Positions 18,603-27,330 are shown, counted from the first letter of the stretch. The stretch is 64,000 bases of DNA from Limnohabitans sp. (GCA_030053945.1 JASGCW010000001.1:51074-115073); one strand, 5' to 3'. The notes: generated by a model not told the origin, from the letters alone. Numbers and translations are program-made.

Positions 18603-19640
18603 CTAATTGATGTCAAACCTCACTCCTAAAGAAATATTATTTTGAGTAACCGAATTATTTTTAAATACTGGATTCAAATCATATTTTAAAAACAAACTTG
18701 TATCCTTATAACCTATATAAGTTCCTAATCCATAAACAAAATCATTCGTATTAAACCCTCCTCTAGCTTCCGTTTCAACAGAATTTCCATTAACATCGTC
18801 ATACTCTAAAACTTGCTTTGCTCCTAATTTTGCTCCTACAAAGCCACCTAAACCAAATCGAAAACCCTGATGCACCATAAAATGAGTCTTTCCATGATCC
18901 TTAACATTTCCTTTTTTAGAAAGGTCAAATTCTAAATATAAGGGCATTACTAAATTATGAGTTCTAAATCTTGAATCCTTTAAAGAAATATTTGAATTTT
19001 CTAAATTTGTCTTTCCTTCATTTTCTACAAAAAGCCTATTATTTGTTGCTCTAAGATTGTTATACTGTAATGAAAGACCGTATTTAAAATGAAGGGCATT
19101 ATCATTTTTCAAAATTCTAGTATTAAAAGTTAATCCAATTTCATAAAAATGAGAACCCCAATAACGAAAATCTGAATTAGCCACCGAACCGTTAGTCACC
19201 ACATTATTAATTCCCATAGCAAATACTGGCTGACTTGTTGTTCTTTTTTCTGTAACAGACATTTTTTTCTTAGAATTTTTAAACTTTATAGTCCATTTAT
19301 TTTCAACTGTATCTGTCTTTTCAATTCTTCCTTCAACTTTATCTTTTATTAACTCAGTCACTTTAGCCTCCTGAAATGCCAGTCTTTTTTCAATTCTAGT
19401 AGCTGTTTCTTCTGCAAGTTTCGCTTTCTTTTGCTCAGCCTCTTCCCTTGTAATTTTCCCTTTCTTAAAATCGTCCTCAACCTGAGCGACAAATTCTTTT
19501 AATGTACCCTTTTCTTCCTCAGTAATTTTTTCTATTTGAACTGCAATTTGTTGGGCTCTTTTCTCAAAACTCTCTTGTCCATAAAATTTAGTAATAAAAC
19601 TAACTGTAAATACAATTACATAAATGATAACTCTAAACAT
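18603..19640 (-). CDS. putative outer-membrane beta-barrel protein, third gene of sigma operon
   Basis: The 345-residue product has a signal peptide (about residues 1-21, ending FYGQ), then a charged helical segment at 25-105 rich in E and K that is likely coiled coil. The rest is a C-terminal half with alternating aromatic strands (HFYEIGLTFNTRIL, ALHFKYGLSLQYNNL, VYGLGTYIGYKDTSLFLKYDLN) ending in an aliphatic/aromatic strand, as in small outer-membrane barrels. It lies downstream of the sigma factor and its partner on the same strand, so it is probably controlled by them. No specific function is recognisable. Confidence 0.7.
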   Translation of the reverse strand: MFRVIIYVIVFTVSFITKFYGQESFEKRAQQIAVQIEKITEEEKGTLKEFVAQVEDDFKKGKITREEAEQKKAKLAEETATRIEKRLAFQEAKVTELIKDKVEGRIEKTDTVENKWTIKFKNSKKKMSVTEKRTTSQPVFAMGINNVVTNGSVANSDFRYWGSHFYEIGLTFNTRILKNDNALHFKYGLSLQYNNLRATNNRLFVENEGKTNLENSNISLKDSRFRTHNLVMPLYLEFDLSKKGNVKDHGKTHFMVHQGFRFGLGGFVGAKLGAKQVLEYDDVNGNSVETEARGGFNTNDFVYGLGTYIGYKDTSLFLKYDLNPVFKNNSVTQNNISLGVRFDIN

Positions 19641-19682
19641 AACTATTCTTTTTTTGATTGATTATTGATGATTAATTTTTAA

Positions 19683-20363
19683 TTATTTAGCTTCTTCTTC
19701 TATATTTCTATTTTCAATTGCGACTTTTACATTTTCATATTTCTTTTTTAATAAATTCATTAATTTTGATTTTCTTTTTATACTCTGTTCATCTCCCACT
19801 TGTTCTAAAAGAATGTTAGGGTCAATTTTTAATTTTGGTTTAACAAATTCTATTTTTTCAGGCACTTCATTTTTTACTTCATTTACCACAACCAGCTCAT
19901 TTTGAACACTCATTTCGCCTTTTTGTTCATCATTGTTTTTTAAAACTTGATTCTGACTAATTTGTATTTGTGCATATTTTTTTCTGTTGACTGTATTCAT
20001 ACTTTTCTTTTCAGAATTCACTTCATTATGAACTACAATACTTGATGAAATACTTTCTTTATTTGCATCAATTTTCGGAAGTGATAAATTCGTTTTATCT
20101 ACCACAATCCTGTTTTGCCCATCAATGTTGTTTATAGAATTTTGTTCAGTTACATTAAAATACCATATTCCTAAACCTAACATCAGTAACAGCACAGCTG
20201 CTATTCTACTTAAAATCCAAACAAATGATTTTTTTGGTTTTTCATTAATTGTTTCTACACTAGACAGCATAGCATCTAATCTGTCCCAAGCTTTTTCTGT
20301 AGGTTCAATTTCCCTTGAATTAAATTGCTCCTTTACTTTATCATCAAACTTATTCTGTTCCAT
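19683..20363 (-). CDS. membrane protein, probable anti-sigma or sigma-partner
   Basis: I place the start at the ATG at 20363, giving 226 residues. The open frame continues upstream to 20444, but that part lies inside the sigma gene and has no family features. The N-terminal 50 residues are acidic and helical (DDKVKEQFNSREIEPTEKAWDRLDAML), followed by one membrane helix (FVWILSRIAAVLLLMLGLGI, about 54-73) and a low-complexity N/K/E-rich outer part. This layout fits the sigma-regulating protein of Bacteroidetes ECF operons, and its start overlaps the sigma gene by 14 bp. The function is inferred from layout and position. Confidence 0.7.
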   Translation of the reverse strand: MEQNKFDDKVKEQFNSREIEPTEKAWDRLDAMLSSVETINEKPKKSFVWILSRIAAVLLLMLGLGIWYFNVTEQNSINNIDGQNRIVVDKTNLSLPKIDANKESISSSIVVHNEVNSEKKSMNTVNRKKYAQIQISQNQVLKNNDEQKGEMSVQNELVVVNEVKNEVPEKIEFVKPKLKIDPNILLEQVGDEQSIKRKSKLMNLLKKKYENVKVAIENRNIEEEAK

Positions 20364-20910
20364 TGCTATAATTTTTAGATCTTGTGATTTGGTTTTGCAA
20401 AATATTGCGAGCGTGTGATAGTTGTGATTTAGAAGTCCCTTCACTAATGTTAAGCATTTCAGCTATTTCTTGATGTTTATATCCTTCGATGACATATAAG
20501 TTAAAAACCATTTTATATCCATTAGGCAATGCATCGATCAAATGCTGAATATCTTCAACTGAAAATTGACTTTCAATATTATTTGAGGTTTCTTCGATTG
20601 GATTATGGTCTTCAATAAATTTTACTTCTTTTTGAACACGCAAATAAGAAATACATTCATTAATCATTATTCGTCTAATCCACCCTTCAAAGCTGCCTTT
20701 ATTTTCAAACTTTTTTAAATTAACAAAAACTTTAAAAAAAGCAGTAATCATTACATCCTCTGCTAACTGGACATCTTTTATATATTGTCTACAAACACTC
20801 AACATTTTTGACGAATATTTGCTATATATTTTATGTTGAGCCTGTCTATTATTTAAAATAGCTTGCTCAATTATTTTTTGTTCTTCTTGATGTAAATTGA
20901 TTACTTTCAT
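20350..20910 (-). CDS. RNA polymerase ECF sigma factor
   Basis: A 186-residue sigma-70 family protein of the extracytoplasmic-function group. Region 2 spans about 20-90 (AEDVMITAFFKVFVNLKKFENKGSFEGWIRRI, with the WIRRIMINECISYLR block), and region 4 about 125-180 (LPNGYKMVFNLYVIEGYKHQEIAEMLNISEGTSKSQLSHAR). It heads a three-gene operon with a membrane protein and a beta-barrel protein. The signal it senses is not known. ECF sigmas usually regulate their own promoter. Confidence 0.92.
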   Translation of the reverse strand: MKVINLHQEEQKIIEQAILNNRQAQHKIYSKYSSKMLSVCRQYIKDVQLAEDVMITAFFKVFVNLKKFENKGSFEGWIRRIMINECISYLRVQKEVKFIEDHNPIEETSNNIESQFSVEDIQHLIDALPNGYKMVFNLYVIEGYKHQEIAEMLNISEGTSKSQLSHARNILQNQITRSKNYSNGTE

Positions 20911-20998
20911 AAAAAATCTTAAACTCTGTGCTTTAGAAGCGCTTCTAAATATATAGACGAGAGAAAAAACAAAAAGGTTGTATGAGTGATAAAAAAAT

Positions 20999-21979
20999 TT
21001 ATTTTTTTCTATCTACAACATAATTCACCATTAGTTCTAGTGATTCTTTATATGGAGAGTGAGGGAAATTTTGAATTAATTCAAGAGCTTGTTTTTTGAA
21101 TTCGAGCATTTTGTTTTCAGCATAGGTTAATCCGCCATTATTTTTAACAAAAGCAATCACTTCTTTAACTCTTTTTTTATCCTTGTTATGATTTTTGACA
21201 GAATTTATTAGCCAATTTTTTTCCGTTTTAGAACAATTGTTCAACACATATATAAGAGGTAGTGTCATTTTTTGTTCTTTAATATCTATACCTGTTGGTT
21301 TCCCAATTGCTTCATCAGTATAATCAAACAAATCGTCTTTTATTTGAAATGCCATACCTATTAGCTCTCCAAACTTTCTCATTCTTTCAACTAACTCATT
21401 ATCGTCTGGTTTAACAGAGCAAGCACCTAATGAACAACAAGCTGCTATCAAAGTTGCAGTCTTTTGACGAATTATCTCATAATATACATCTTCTGTAATA
21501 TCAAGTTTTCTTGCTTTTTCGATTTGTAATAATTCTCCTTCACTCATTTCTCTAACCGCTACAGAAATAATTTTAAGCAAATCGAAATCACCATTATCAA
21601 TAGAAAGCAACAACCCTTTTGATAGCAAGTAATCTCCTACTAAAACTGCGATTTTATTTTTCCAAAGCGCATTAATAGAAAAAAAACCTCTTCGCTTATT
21701 ACTATCATCTACGACATCGTCATGCACTAAAGTTGCAGTGTGAATCAGCTCAATGACTAGTGCCCCACGATAGGTTCTTTCAAAAATTTGACCTTCTGCA
21801 ATCATTTTTGCTGTTAAAAAGACAAACATTGGTCTCATTTGCTTACCTTTGCGGTTCACAATGTAATAAGTTATACGATTTAGAAGGGCAACTTTAGAAG
21901 ACATAGAGTTGTGAAACTTTTTTTCAAAAAGTTCCATCTCGTCTTGAATTGGTTTTTTTATAATAGAGGCTATATCCAT
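20999..21979 (-). CDS. polyprenyl diphosphate synthase
   Basis: A trans-prenyl chain synthase of 326 residues. The first aspartate-rich motif DDVVDD is at 87-92 in the usual context LIHTATLVHDDVVDDSNKRRG, and the second, DDLFDYTDE, is near 217. The chain-length region before the first motif and overall similarity suggest a long-chain product such as the octaprenyl side chain of menaquinone, but the length cannot be read reliably. It is monocistronic, with its own TATCTTTG box. Confidence 0.93.
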   Translation of the reverse strand: MDIASIIKKPIQDEMELFEKKFHNSMSSKVALLNRITYYIVNRKGKQMRPMFVFLTAKMIAEGQIFERTYRGALVIELIHTATLVHDDVVDDSNKRRGFFSINALWKNKIAVLVGDYLLSKGLLLSIDNGDFDLLKIISVAVREMSEGELLQIEKARKLDITEDVYYEIIRQKTATLIAACCSLGACSVKPDDNELVERMRKFGELIGMAFQIKDDLFDYTDEAIGKPTGIDIKEQKMTLPLIYVLNNCSKTEKNWLINSVKNHNKDKKRVKEVIAFVKNNGGLTYAENKMLEFKKQALELIQNFPHSPYKESLELMVNYVVDRKK

Positions 21980-21989
21980 TTTTGCTTTT

Positions 21990-21997
21990 CAAAGATA
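21990..21997 (-). promoter_or_regulatory. putative -7 box of the polyprenyl synthase gene
   Basis: TATCTTTG on the minus strand, a TAnnTTTG match 10 bp before the ATG, suggesting an almost leaderless transcript. Confidence 0.55.
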
Positions 21998-22099
21998 AAA
22001 CAAAAGTTGAGAAAAATAAAAAATGTTAAAATTTTGATTATTCATTAAACCTTTTTATCTTTAAGAAGTCTAAACCATAAATCGCAAAAAACTTAAATT

Positions 22100-22966
22100 A
22101 TGAAAACACGAATTTTAATTTTATCGGCTGTTTTTTCGATAATGGCTATTAGCTGTTCAAAAGACAACAATGATGTTGACAAAACAACAATTACTGCGGA
22201 AGAAGCTGGAATTAACTCTAAAGCAGATGTCGTTTCAGACGATGTAACTGGAATTTCAGAAAACCAAGTAAATAACGTTGATGCTAATACTGTTGATTAC
22301 AAATCATCTATTGAACAAAGTCCTTTTGCTCCCCCTTGTGCAACTGTAACTAGAGTACCTGCGTTTGGAACTACTCCTACAGCTGGACAATTAGTTACTA
22401 AAACAATTGATTTTGGCACTACTGGATGCGCGTTAGGAAACGGTAATACTGTAAAAGGAAAAATTATTATTACTTTTAATTATAATTTGCCAGTTAACAA
22501 CTGGACAGTTACCTTTGACAACTTTTATCACAACAATATTAAAGTTAACGGAACAAAAACTTATACCCGCACTATGGTTGGAACACCTGCTCACCCTAAA
22601 GTAACGGTTGACATAAATATTACAATCACACTATCTGACGGACGTGTATTAACAAGAACTGGTCAGAGAGTAAGAGAATTCATAACTGGATACGGTACTA
22701 GTTCAATTACTGATGACGTACATCAAGTAACAGGAAGTTGGACAACCACCTTTCCTAATACAACCACTCAAACCGCTACAATAACATCTCCTATTTTATT
22801 AAAAATGAGTTGTTTTAGCCCAACTACATCTATTTTGAGTCAAGGAACAATAACTTACGTAAGAGGAAGACATAATGCTTCACTTGATTTTGGTGATGGC
22901 ACTTGTGATAATATCGCTATTTTCACAAAAGACGGAATATCTGTTCAGATAAATATCGGCAGATAG
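22100..22966 (+). CDS. lipoprotein of unknown function
   Basis: A 288-residue lipoprotein: signal MKTRILILSAVFSIMAISC with lipobox AISC and Cys19, then an acidic linker (DNNDVDKTTITAEEAG). The mature part is rich in T, N, G and V and has regular strand-like stretches (TKTIDFGTTGCALGNGNTVKGKIIITFNY, WTVTFDNFYHNNIKVNGTKTYTR), so it is probably all-beta. Four cysteines besides the lipobox may pair. I recall similar lipoproteins in Flavobacterium but no function. It is followed by a strong terminator shared with rlmN. Confidence 0.75.
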   Translation: MKTRILILSAVFSIMAISCSKDNNDVDKTTITAEEAGINSKADVVSDDVTGISENQVNNVDANTVDYKSSIEQSPFAPPCATVTRVPAFGTTPTAGQLVTKTIDFGTTGCALGNGNTVKGKIIITFNYNLPVNNWTVTFDNFYHNNIKVNGTKTYTRTMVGTPAHPKVTVDINITITLSDGRVLTRTGQRVREFITGYGTSSITDDVHQVTGSWTTTFPNTTTQTATITSPILLKMSCFSPTTSILSQGTITYVRGRHNASLDFGDGTCDNIAIFTKDGISVQINIGR

Positions 22967-22987
22967 TTTTTTAGTTGTTTTTTTTTT

Positions 22988-23013
22988 AAACCTGGTTTTT
23001 ACAAACCAGGTTT
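22988..23013. terminator. bidirectional terminator
   Basis: An 11-bp perfect stem, AAACCTGGTTT with AAACCAGGTTT, has a 4-base loop and T/A runs on both sides. It lies between the convergent lipoprotein gene and rlmN. Confidence 0.9.
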
Positions 23014-23015
23014 TT

Positions 23016-24059
23016 TTATATCTCTTTATTAGCTAACTGTCCACAAGCTGCATCTATATCCTTCCCTCTACTGCGTCTAACTTTCGCTACAATCCCATTA
23101 TTTTCTAATGCTTTTATATAATCTTCAATAACTAATGGATTTGCTTGTTGAAATTCACCGTCATCAATAGGGTTATATTCTATAATATTAACCTTACAAG
23201 GAACATATTTACAGAACTTCACCAAGGCATCTATAGATTTTTTATCATCATTTATTCCCTTCCAAACCACATATTCATAAGTGACTTTGCTTTTGGTCTT
23301 TTTGTACCAATATTCAAGTGCTTCTCTTAATTCAGGCAATGGAAAATTTTTTGTAAATGGCATTATTTGGTTTCTAGTTTCTTCGATAGCTGAATGGAGA
23401 GAGACTGCCAACTTGAACTTAACATCATCATCAGCCATTTTCTTAATCATTTTTGAAACTCCTGAAGTAGAAACTGTGATTCGCTTTGGTGACATTCCTA
23501 AACCTTCAGGCGAGGTAATTTTATCTATTGCTTTCATCACATTAGGATAATTCATCAAAGGTTCACCCATACCCATAAAAACAATATTCGAGAGTGGGCG
23601 ATTGTAATACAATCTACTCTCAGAGTCAATGGCAGCTACTTGATCATAAATCTCATCCGGGTTCAAATTACGCATTCGCTTCAATCTAGCTGTTGCGCAA
23701 AAGTTACAATCCAAACTACATCCCACTTGACTCGAAACACAAGCTGTAGTTCTCGTTTCTGTTGGAATTAAAACTGATTCTACCACTAAATCATCGTGCA
23801 ATCGAACAGCATTTTTAACTGTACCATCACTACTTCGCTGCATTGTATCTACTTTAATATGATTAATCACAAAGTTGGATTCAAGCATATTTCTTGTTTC
23901 CTTTGAAATATTAGTCATATCTTCAAAAGTGTGGGCGCGTTTTTGCCACAACCACTCATATACTTGATTTCCTCGAAATGCTTTATCTCCGTTTTGAACA
24001 AAAAAATCTCTAAGTTGTTCTTTGGTTAAAGCTCTAATATCTTTCTTTTCCGTTTGCAT
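23016..24059 (-). CDS. rlmN: dual-specificity 23S rRNA/tRNA m2A methyltransferase
   Basis: RlmN is a radical-SAM enzyme that methylates A2503 of 23S rRNA and A37 of some tRNAs. From the ATG at 24059 it has 347 residues. The cluster-binding CxxxCxxC motif is GCSLDCNFC (Cys114, 118, 121), followed by radical-SAM blocks VFMGMGEPLMN and ITVSTSGV. The methyl-carrying cysteine lies in the C-terminal DAACGQLA. The frame is open further upstream to 24095, but that part coincides with a complete promoter, so I reject it. Confidence 0.96.
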   Translation of the reverse strand: MQTEKKDIRALTKEQLRDFFVQNGDKAFRGNQVYEWLWQKRAHTFEDMTNISKETRNMLESNFVINHIKVDTMQRSSDGTVKNAVRLHDDLVVESVLIPTETRTTACVSSQVGCSLDCNFCATARLKRMRNLNPDEIYDQVAAIDSESRLYYNRPLSNIVFMGMGEPLMNYPNVMKAIDKITSPEGLGMSPKRITVSTSGVSKMIKKMADDDVKFKLAVSLHSAIEETRNQIMPFTKNFPLPELREALEYWYKKTKSKVTYEYVVWKGINDDKKSIDALVKFCKYVPCKVNIIEYNPIDDGEFQQANPLVIEDYIKALENNGIVAKVRRSRGKDIDAACGQLANKEI

Positions 24060-24063
24060 TGCA

Positions 24064-24095
24064 CAAAGATAAACAATTGAAATAGCAAAAATCAA
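24064..24095 (-). promoter_or_regulatory. complete flavobacterial promoter of rlmN, nearly leaderless
   Basis: On the minus strand TTG (24093-24095), a 21-bp spacer and TATCTTTG (24064-24071) match the Bacteroidetes promoter TTG-N17-23-TAnnTTTG. The box ends only 4 bp before the rlmN ATG, so transcription should begin at or within a few bases of the start codon. This is the only fully spaced promoter I found. Confidence 0.75.
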
Positions 24096-24142
24096 ATTCC
24101 AAATTTCAAATTATTTTTATATGCAAGCATATTATTTTTTTG

Positions 24143-24150
24143 TATCTTTG
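24143..24150 (+). promoter_or_regulatory. putative -7 box (TATCTTTG)
   Basis: A TAnnTTTG match 17 bp before the ATG of the nitronate monooxygenase-like gene. No -33 TTG at standard distance. Confidence 0.55.
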
Positions 24151-24167
24151 AAAAAAGATGACATAAA

Positions 24168-25118
24168 ATGAACAAACCAACATTAACCGAAATATTAGAT
24201 ATCAAACACCCATTAATAATGGCACCTATGTTTTTAGTTTCTAACACCGCTATGGTAATTGAAGGTATGAAAGCTGGTGTTGCAGGTTGTATTCCCGCTC
24301 TTAATTACAGAACTTTAGATGAACTTCGTGCGGCTATTAAAGAATTAAAATCTGCTAAAGTAGAAGGCGGGAGTTTCGGCTTTAATTTGATTGTCAACAA
24401 ATCGAACATAAAATATAAAGATCAACTTCAGGTTTTATGTGAGGAGAAAGTGGATTTCATCATCACTTCATTAGGGAGTCCAGAAGAAACTATAAAAGAA
24501 GCTAATAAGGTTGGAATTAAAGTTTTTTGTGATGTAACCGATTTAGGATTTGCTAAAAAAGTAGAAAGTCTAAAAGCTGATGCAATTATTGCTGTAAACA
24601 ATGAAGCTGGAGGACATCGTGGCAATATCGACCCCGAAACTTTAATCAAACAACTTAACGAAAACACTACACTCCCTATCATATCCGCTGGAGGTGTAGG
24701 GTGTAAAGCTGATTTGGATAAAATGTTAAGCTATGGAGCAATAGGTGTTTCGGTGGGATCACCATTTATCCCTTCCACAGAAGCTAATGTTTCACAAGAA
24801 TACAAACAAGCTTGTGTAGATTATGGGGCAAAAGACATTGTAATGACCGAGAAAATTTCGGGAACTCCTTGCACCGTTATAAACACTCCGTATGTCCAAA
24901 AAATTGGGACAAAATTAAATTGGCTAGAACGATTTTTGAATAACAATAAGCGTTTCAAAAAATGGGCAAAGCTCATTCGCTTTATGATTGGAAATAATGC
25001 TGTTACAAAAGCAGCTACAGAAGCAACATACAAGACCGTTTGGGTAGCAGGCCCTACAATAGAATATTCTAAAGCCATACTTCCCACGCAAAAAATAATA
25101 GAGAATATAATTAAATAG
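24168..25118 (+). CDS. nitronate monooxygenase / FabK-like flavoprotein
   Basis: A 316-residue TIM-barrel FMN protein of the nitronate monooxygenase and enoyl-ACP reductase II superfamily. Family motifs are PLIMAPMFLVSN near 15-26, the AVNNEAGGHRG block near 143-153 (His as catalytic base in NMO), ISAGGVG near 171 and VSVGSPFIPSTEA near 191. It could either detoxify alkyl nitronates or act as a FabK-like reductase; the sequence alone does not decide. It stands alone between rlmN and an O-methyltransferase and is followed by a weak terminator. Confidence 0.88.
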   Translation: MNKPTLTEILDIKHPLIMAPMFLVSNTAMVIEGMKAGVAGCIPALNYRTLDELRAAIKELKSAKVEGGSFGFNLIVNKSNIKYKDQLQVLCEEKVDFIITSLGSPEETIKEANKVGIKVFCDVTDLGFAKKVESLKADAIIAVNNEAGGHRGNIDPETLIKQLNENTTLPIISAGGVGCKADLDKMLSYGAIGVSVGSPFIPSTEANVSQEYKQACVDYGAKDIVMTEKISGTPCTVINTPYVQKIGTKLNWLERFLNNNKRFKKWAKLIRFMIGNNAVTKAATEATYKTVWVAGPTIEYSKAILPTQKIIENIIK

Positions 25119-25135
25119 TTTTTTGGTTAGCAACT

Positions 25136-25173
25136 AAAAAGGTGGAAAAGTAAAATACTTCCGCCTTTTTTTA
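25136..25173 (+). terminator. terminator of the nitronate monooxygenase-like gene
   Basis: GGTGGAA pairs with TTCCGCC (one G-T pair), extended by A-T pairs, around an 11-base loop, and is followed by a run of seven T. Confidence 0.8.
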
Positions 25174-25202
25174 TTGTATTGATTATTTGTAATTTTACAT
25201 TT

Positions 25203-25302
25203 GGTAGCTTCGAGTGGCTCAGCTACCATTCAATTATTATTTAAAATTATACGGTAGCTTCGAGTGCCTCAGCTATCATTCAATTATTATTTAAAATTAT
25301 AT
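25203..25302. repeat. two tandem 50-bp units, each with a TTCGAG..CTCAG hairpin
   Basis: Two head-to-tail 50-bp units differ at few positions. Each begins with a hairpin: arms GGTAGC and GCTACC around the core TTCGAGTGGCTCA in unit 1, and GGTAGC/GCTATC around TTCGAGTGCCTCA in unit 2. A 25-base AT-rich tail follows. The second unit ends at the ATG of the O-methyltransferase, so the hairpin sits about 20-45 bases upstream of translation. The core also occurs three times inside a coding sequence at 34453-34522. Confidence 0.9.
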
Positions 25303-25942
25303 GCATTTCATCTCAGAAGAATTAGAAAACTATGTAGCGCAACATAGTGAGAACGAACCCGAATTATTAGCAAGACTAAATAAAGAGACTCATCAAAAAA
25401 TACTCCAACCAAGGATGTTAAGCGGACATTTTCAAGGAAGAGTACTAAGTATGTTATCCAAATTAATTCGCCCTAAAAATATTCTTGAAATTGGAACCTA
25501 CACTGGATATGCAGCTTTGTGCCTAGCCGAAGGGTTAGTAGATGGCGGTGAATTAGACACCATAGACAACAACGAAGAGTTAGTTGATTTTCAGAAAAAA
25601 TATTTTGATCAATCTAATTGGTCAACCCAAATTAAACAACATCTTGGAAATGCTCTAGATATTATCCCAACACTTAACAAAAAATTTGATTTGGTTTTTA
25701 TAGATGCCGACAAAGAAAATTACATCAATTATTTTCACCAAATCGTGCCTTTGATGAATAAAGGTGGTATTATTTTATCAGATAATGTTTTATGGAGCGG
25801 AAAGGTGCTTGAAGAAATCAAAGCCAATGATAAAAGCACTAAAATTCTTTTAGAATACAACACTCTCTTAAAAGAAGATCCAAGAGTAGAGACTGTTTTA
25901 CTCCCTATTCGTGATGGATTAACCGTAAGTAGAGTTTTATAA
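25301..25942 (+). CDS. O-methyltransferase, class I SAM-dependent (COMT family 3)
   Basis: A 213-residue methyltransferase. The SAM motif is ILEIGTYTGYAALCLAE near 65-81, followed by LDTIDNNEEL (acidic residue binding the ribose), FDLVFIDADKENY near 128-140 (metal-binding aspartates of catechol O-methyltransferase-like enzymes) and GGIILSDNVLWSGKV near 155-169. The family is metal dependent and methylates hydroxyls of phenolic compounds. The substrate here is unknown. The start lies directly at the end of a tandem hairpin repeat. A small lipoprotein gene follows after 12 bp. Confidence 0.92.
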   Translation: MHFISEELENYVAQHSENEPELLARLNKETHQKILQPRMLSGHFQGRVLSMLSKLIRPKNILEIGTYTGYAALCLAEGLVDGGELDTIDNNEELVDFQKKYFDQSNWSTQIKQHLGNALDIIPTLNKKFDLVFIDADKENYINYFHQIVPLMNKGGIILSDNVLWSGKVLEEIKANDKSTKILLEYNTLLKEDPRVETVLLPIRDGLTVSRVL

Positions 25943-25954
25943 AATACATTTGTA

Positions 25955-26386
25955 ATGAAAAAATATCCTTTCATCCTTATTGCTATTTTAGGACTGCTGT
26001 TAATCTTGAGTTGCAGTGAAAAAATAAACCAGCGAATTAACAAGAAAAAAGAAGGCAAATGGGTTCAAATAGATACTATTGGCACTAAAACATACAAGGT
26101 AGTTGGATTTTACAAAAACAATATTGAAACTAAGACTTGGAGATATTACCTAGATAACAAAATTGAGAAAAAAGAAAAATATAAGAACAATGTTTGTTTT
26201 GTTCGCTACTATTATCCTGATGGCAAATTAATGAAGAAAGGACAAACTAAAAGTGAATTAGAAGATAATCTGGTTCATTGGTACTATTTTGGAAAATGGT
26301 ATCACTATGACTCAAATAAAAAATTAACAAGAATTAACGTCTATGAAAAAGGAAAAGTTATTGATTCAACAATAATTAAAAATTAA
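25955..26386 (+). CDS. small lipoprotein with MORN-like (YwqK-type) repeats
   Basis: A 143-residue lipoprotein: signal to lipobox ILSC (Cys20), then repeats of about 20 residues with the pattern W-x-Y-Y-x-D/N-x-K (TKTWRYYLDNKIEKKEKYKNN, VRYYYPDGKLMKKG, GKWYHYDSNKKLTRINVYEKGK). These resemble the YwqK/MORN-like repeats of cell-envelope proteins. The function is unknown. It follows the O-methyltransferase by 12 bp and overlaps the convergent PAP2 gene by 11 bp. Confidence 0.75.
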   Translation: MKKYPFILIAILGLLLILSCSEKINQRINKKKEGKWVQIDTIGTKTYKVVGFYKNNIETKTWRYYLDNKIEKKEKYKNNVCFVRYYYPDGKLMKKGQTKSELEDNLVHWYYFGKWYHYDSNKKLTRINVYEKGKVIDSTIIKN

Positions 26387-26954
26387 AGTTTTCTTTAAAA
26401 AAACACTTTTCTAGTACAACTAAATAAATTCTATAAAAAGTAAATCCTAATATCGCACCCACAGTATAGCCTGTTAAGATATCTATTGGAAAATGTAATC
26501 CTAAGTAGATTCGGCTGTAGGCAAAAATTAGCGGAAATAAGAAAAGTAAAAATGCGTATTTATAATATCGCTTGATTAAAAGAAAAACAAAAACAGTACT
26601 TGCCATCGAATTTGCCGAGTGTCCTGAAAAAAAACTAAAGGTATCGCTACTTTTCACCACTCTAATAATATCTTTTATTTCAGGGTCGTTGCATGGTCGT
26701 AATCTTTGTACTATACTCTTTATTAATTCTGTAAACTGATCCGTCACCGCAATTAATAAAGCTATTGAAATTATAACCAAAAGAAATTGTTTCCAGTTAG
26801 CTAATTTTTTGTACACCAAAAATAATACAATTACAAAAAAAGGTGTTAGATTGAATTGTTTTGTGATAAATAGCCAAAACGAATCGTATTGTTCACTACC
26901 TAAACTATTTAAAAACACAAGAAGCTGTTTGTCAAGCTGAATTATTTTTTCCAA
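26376..26954 (-). CDS. PAP2-family membrane phosphatase
   Basis: A 192-residue integral membrane phosphatase. The three-part PAP2 signature is visible: KSIVQRLRP (motif 1, about 74-82), FSGHSANS (motif 2, about 103-110) and SRIYLGLHFPIDILTG (motif 3, about 146-161), with five to six hydrophobic segments. Such enzymes dephosphorylate phosphatidic acid, undecaprenyl diphosphate or lipid A; the substrate is not determined here. It is the last gene of a minus-strand group after tatA (2-bp gap). Confidence 0.92.
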   Translation of the reverse strand: MEKIIQLDKQLLVFLNSLGSEQYDSFWLFITKQFNLTPFFVIVLFLVYKKLANWKQFLLVIISIALLIAVTDQFTELIKSIVQRLRPCNDPEIKDIIRVVKSSDTFSFFSGHSANSMASTVFVFLLIKRYYKYAFLLFLFPLIFAYSRIYLGLHFPIDILTGYTVGAILGFTFYRIYLVVLEKCFFKENFNF

Positions 26955-26956
26955 AA

Positions 26957-27310
26957 TTATAATTGACGTTTTATTGGACCTGTTAAATCTTCAAAATTTT
27001 CTTTTACTTCATTTATTTCTTTAGAAATATCTAATGGATTTACAGACGACTCTCCATCAGAAACCATCTTGTTCATTCCTTGTTTGAGATCGTCAACTTC
27101 TTTTGTAAATCCTTCAGTTAATGAATTAACATCAATTTCATTCTCCTTAGCGCTTTTATGTATTTCCGACTTAATGTCATTAGTAGCGTTTTTTACTTGC
27201 GCCATAATCTTACCCAACGTACGTGCTACATCAGGAATTTTTTCTGATCCAAACAACATCAACGCTATAAAAATGATAAGGATTAATTCACCCCCGCCTA
27301 TACCAAACAT
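26957..27310 (-). CDS. tatA: Sec-independent translocase subunit TatA/B
   Basis: A 117-residue protein of the twin-arginine translocase. The short N-terminal membrane helix (GGGELILIIFIALMLFG, residues 5-21), the hinge G-S-E-K-I-P and the amphipathic helix DVARTLGKIMAQVKNATNDI are the TatA/TatB signature. The acidic tail of about 75 residues is longer than in minimal TatA. No tatC is in the window. A TAACTTTG box lies at 27331-27338, though readthrough from the upstream peptidase (35-bp gap) is also possible. Confidence 0.92.
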   Translation of the reverse strand: MFGIGGGELILIIFIALMLFGSEKIPDVARTLGKIMAQVKNATNDIKSEIHKSAKENEIDVNSLTEGFTKEVDDLKQGMNKMVSDGESSVNPLDISKEINEVKENFEDLTGPIKRQL

Positions 27311-27330
27311 AATTCTATTCTTTTGCTCTG

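Noticed and set aside
24060..24095. Longer RlmN starting at 24095
   Set aside because: The extra codons coincide with the complete TTG-N21-TATCTTTG promoter.
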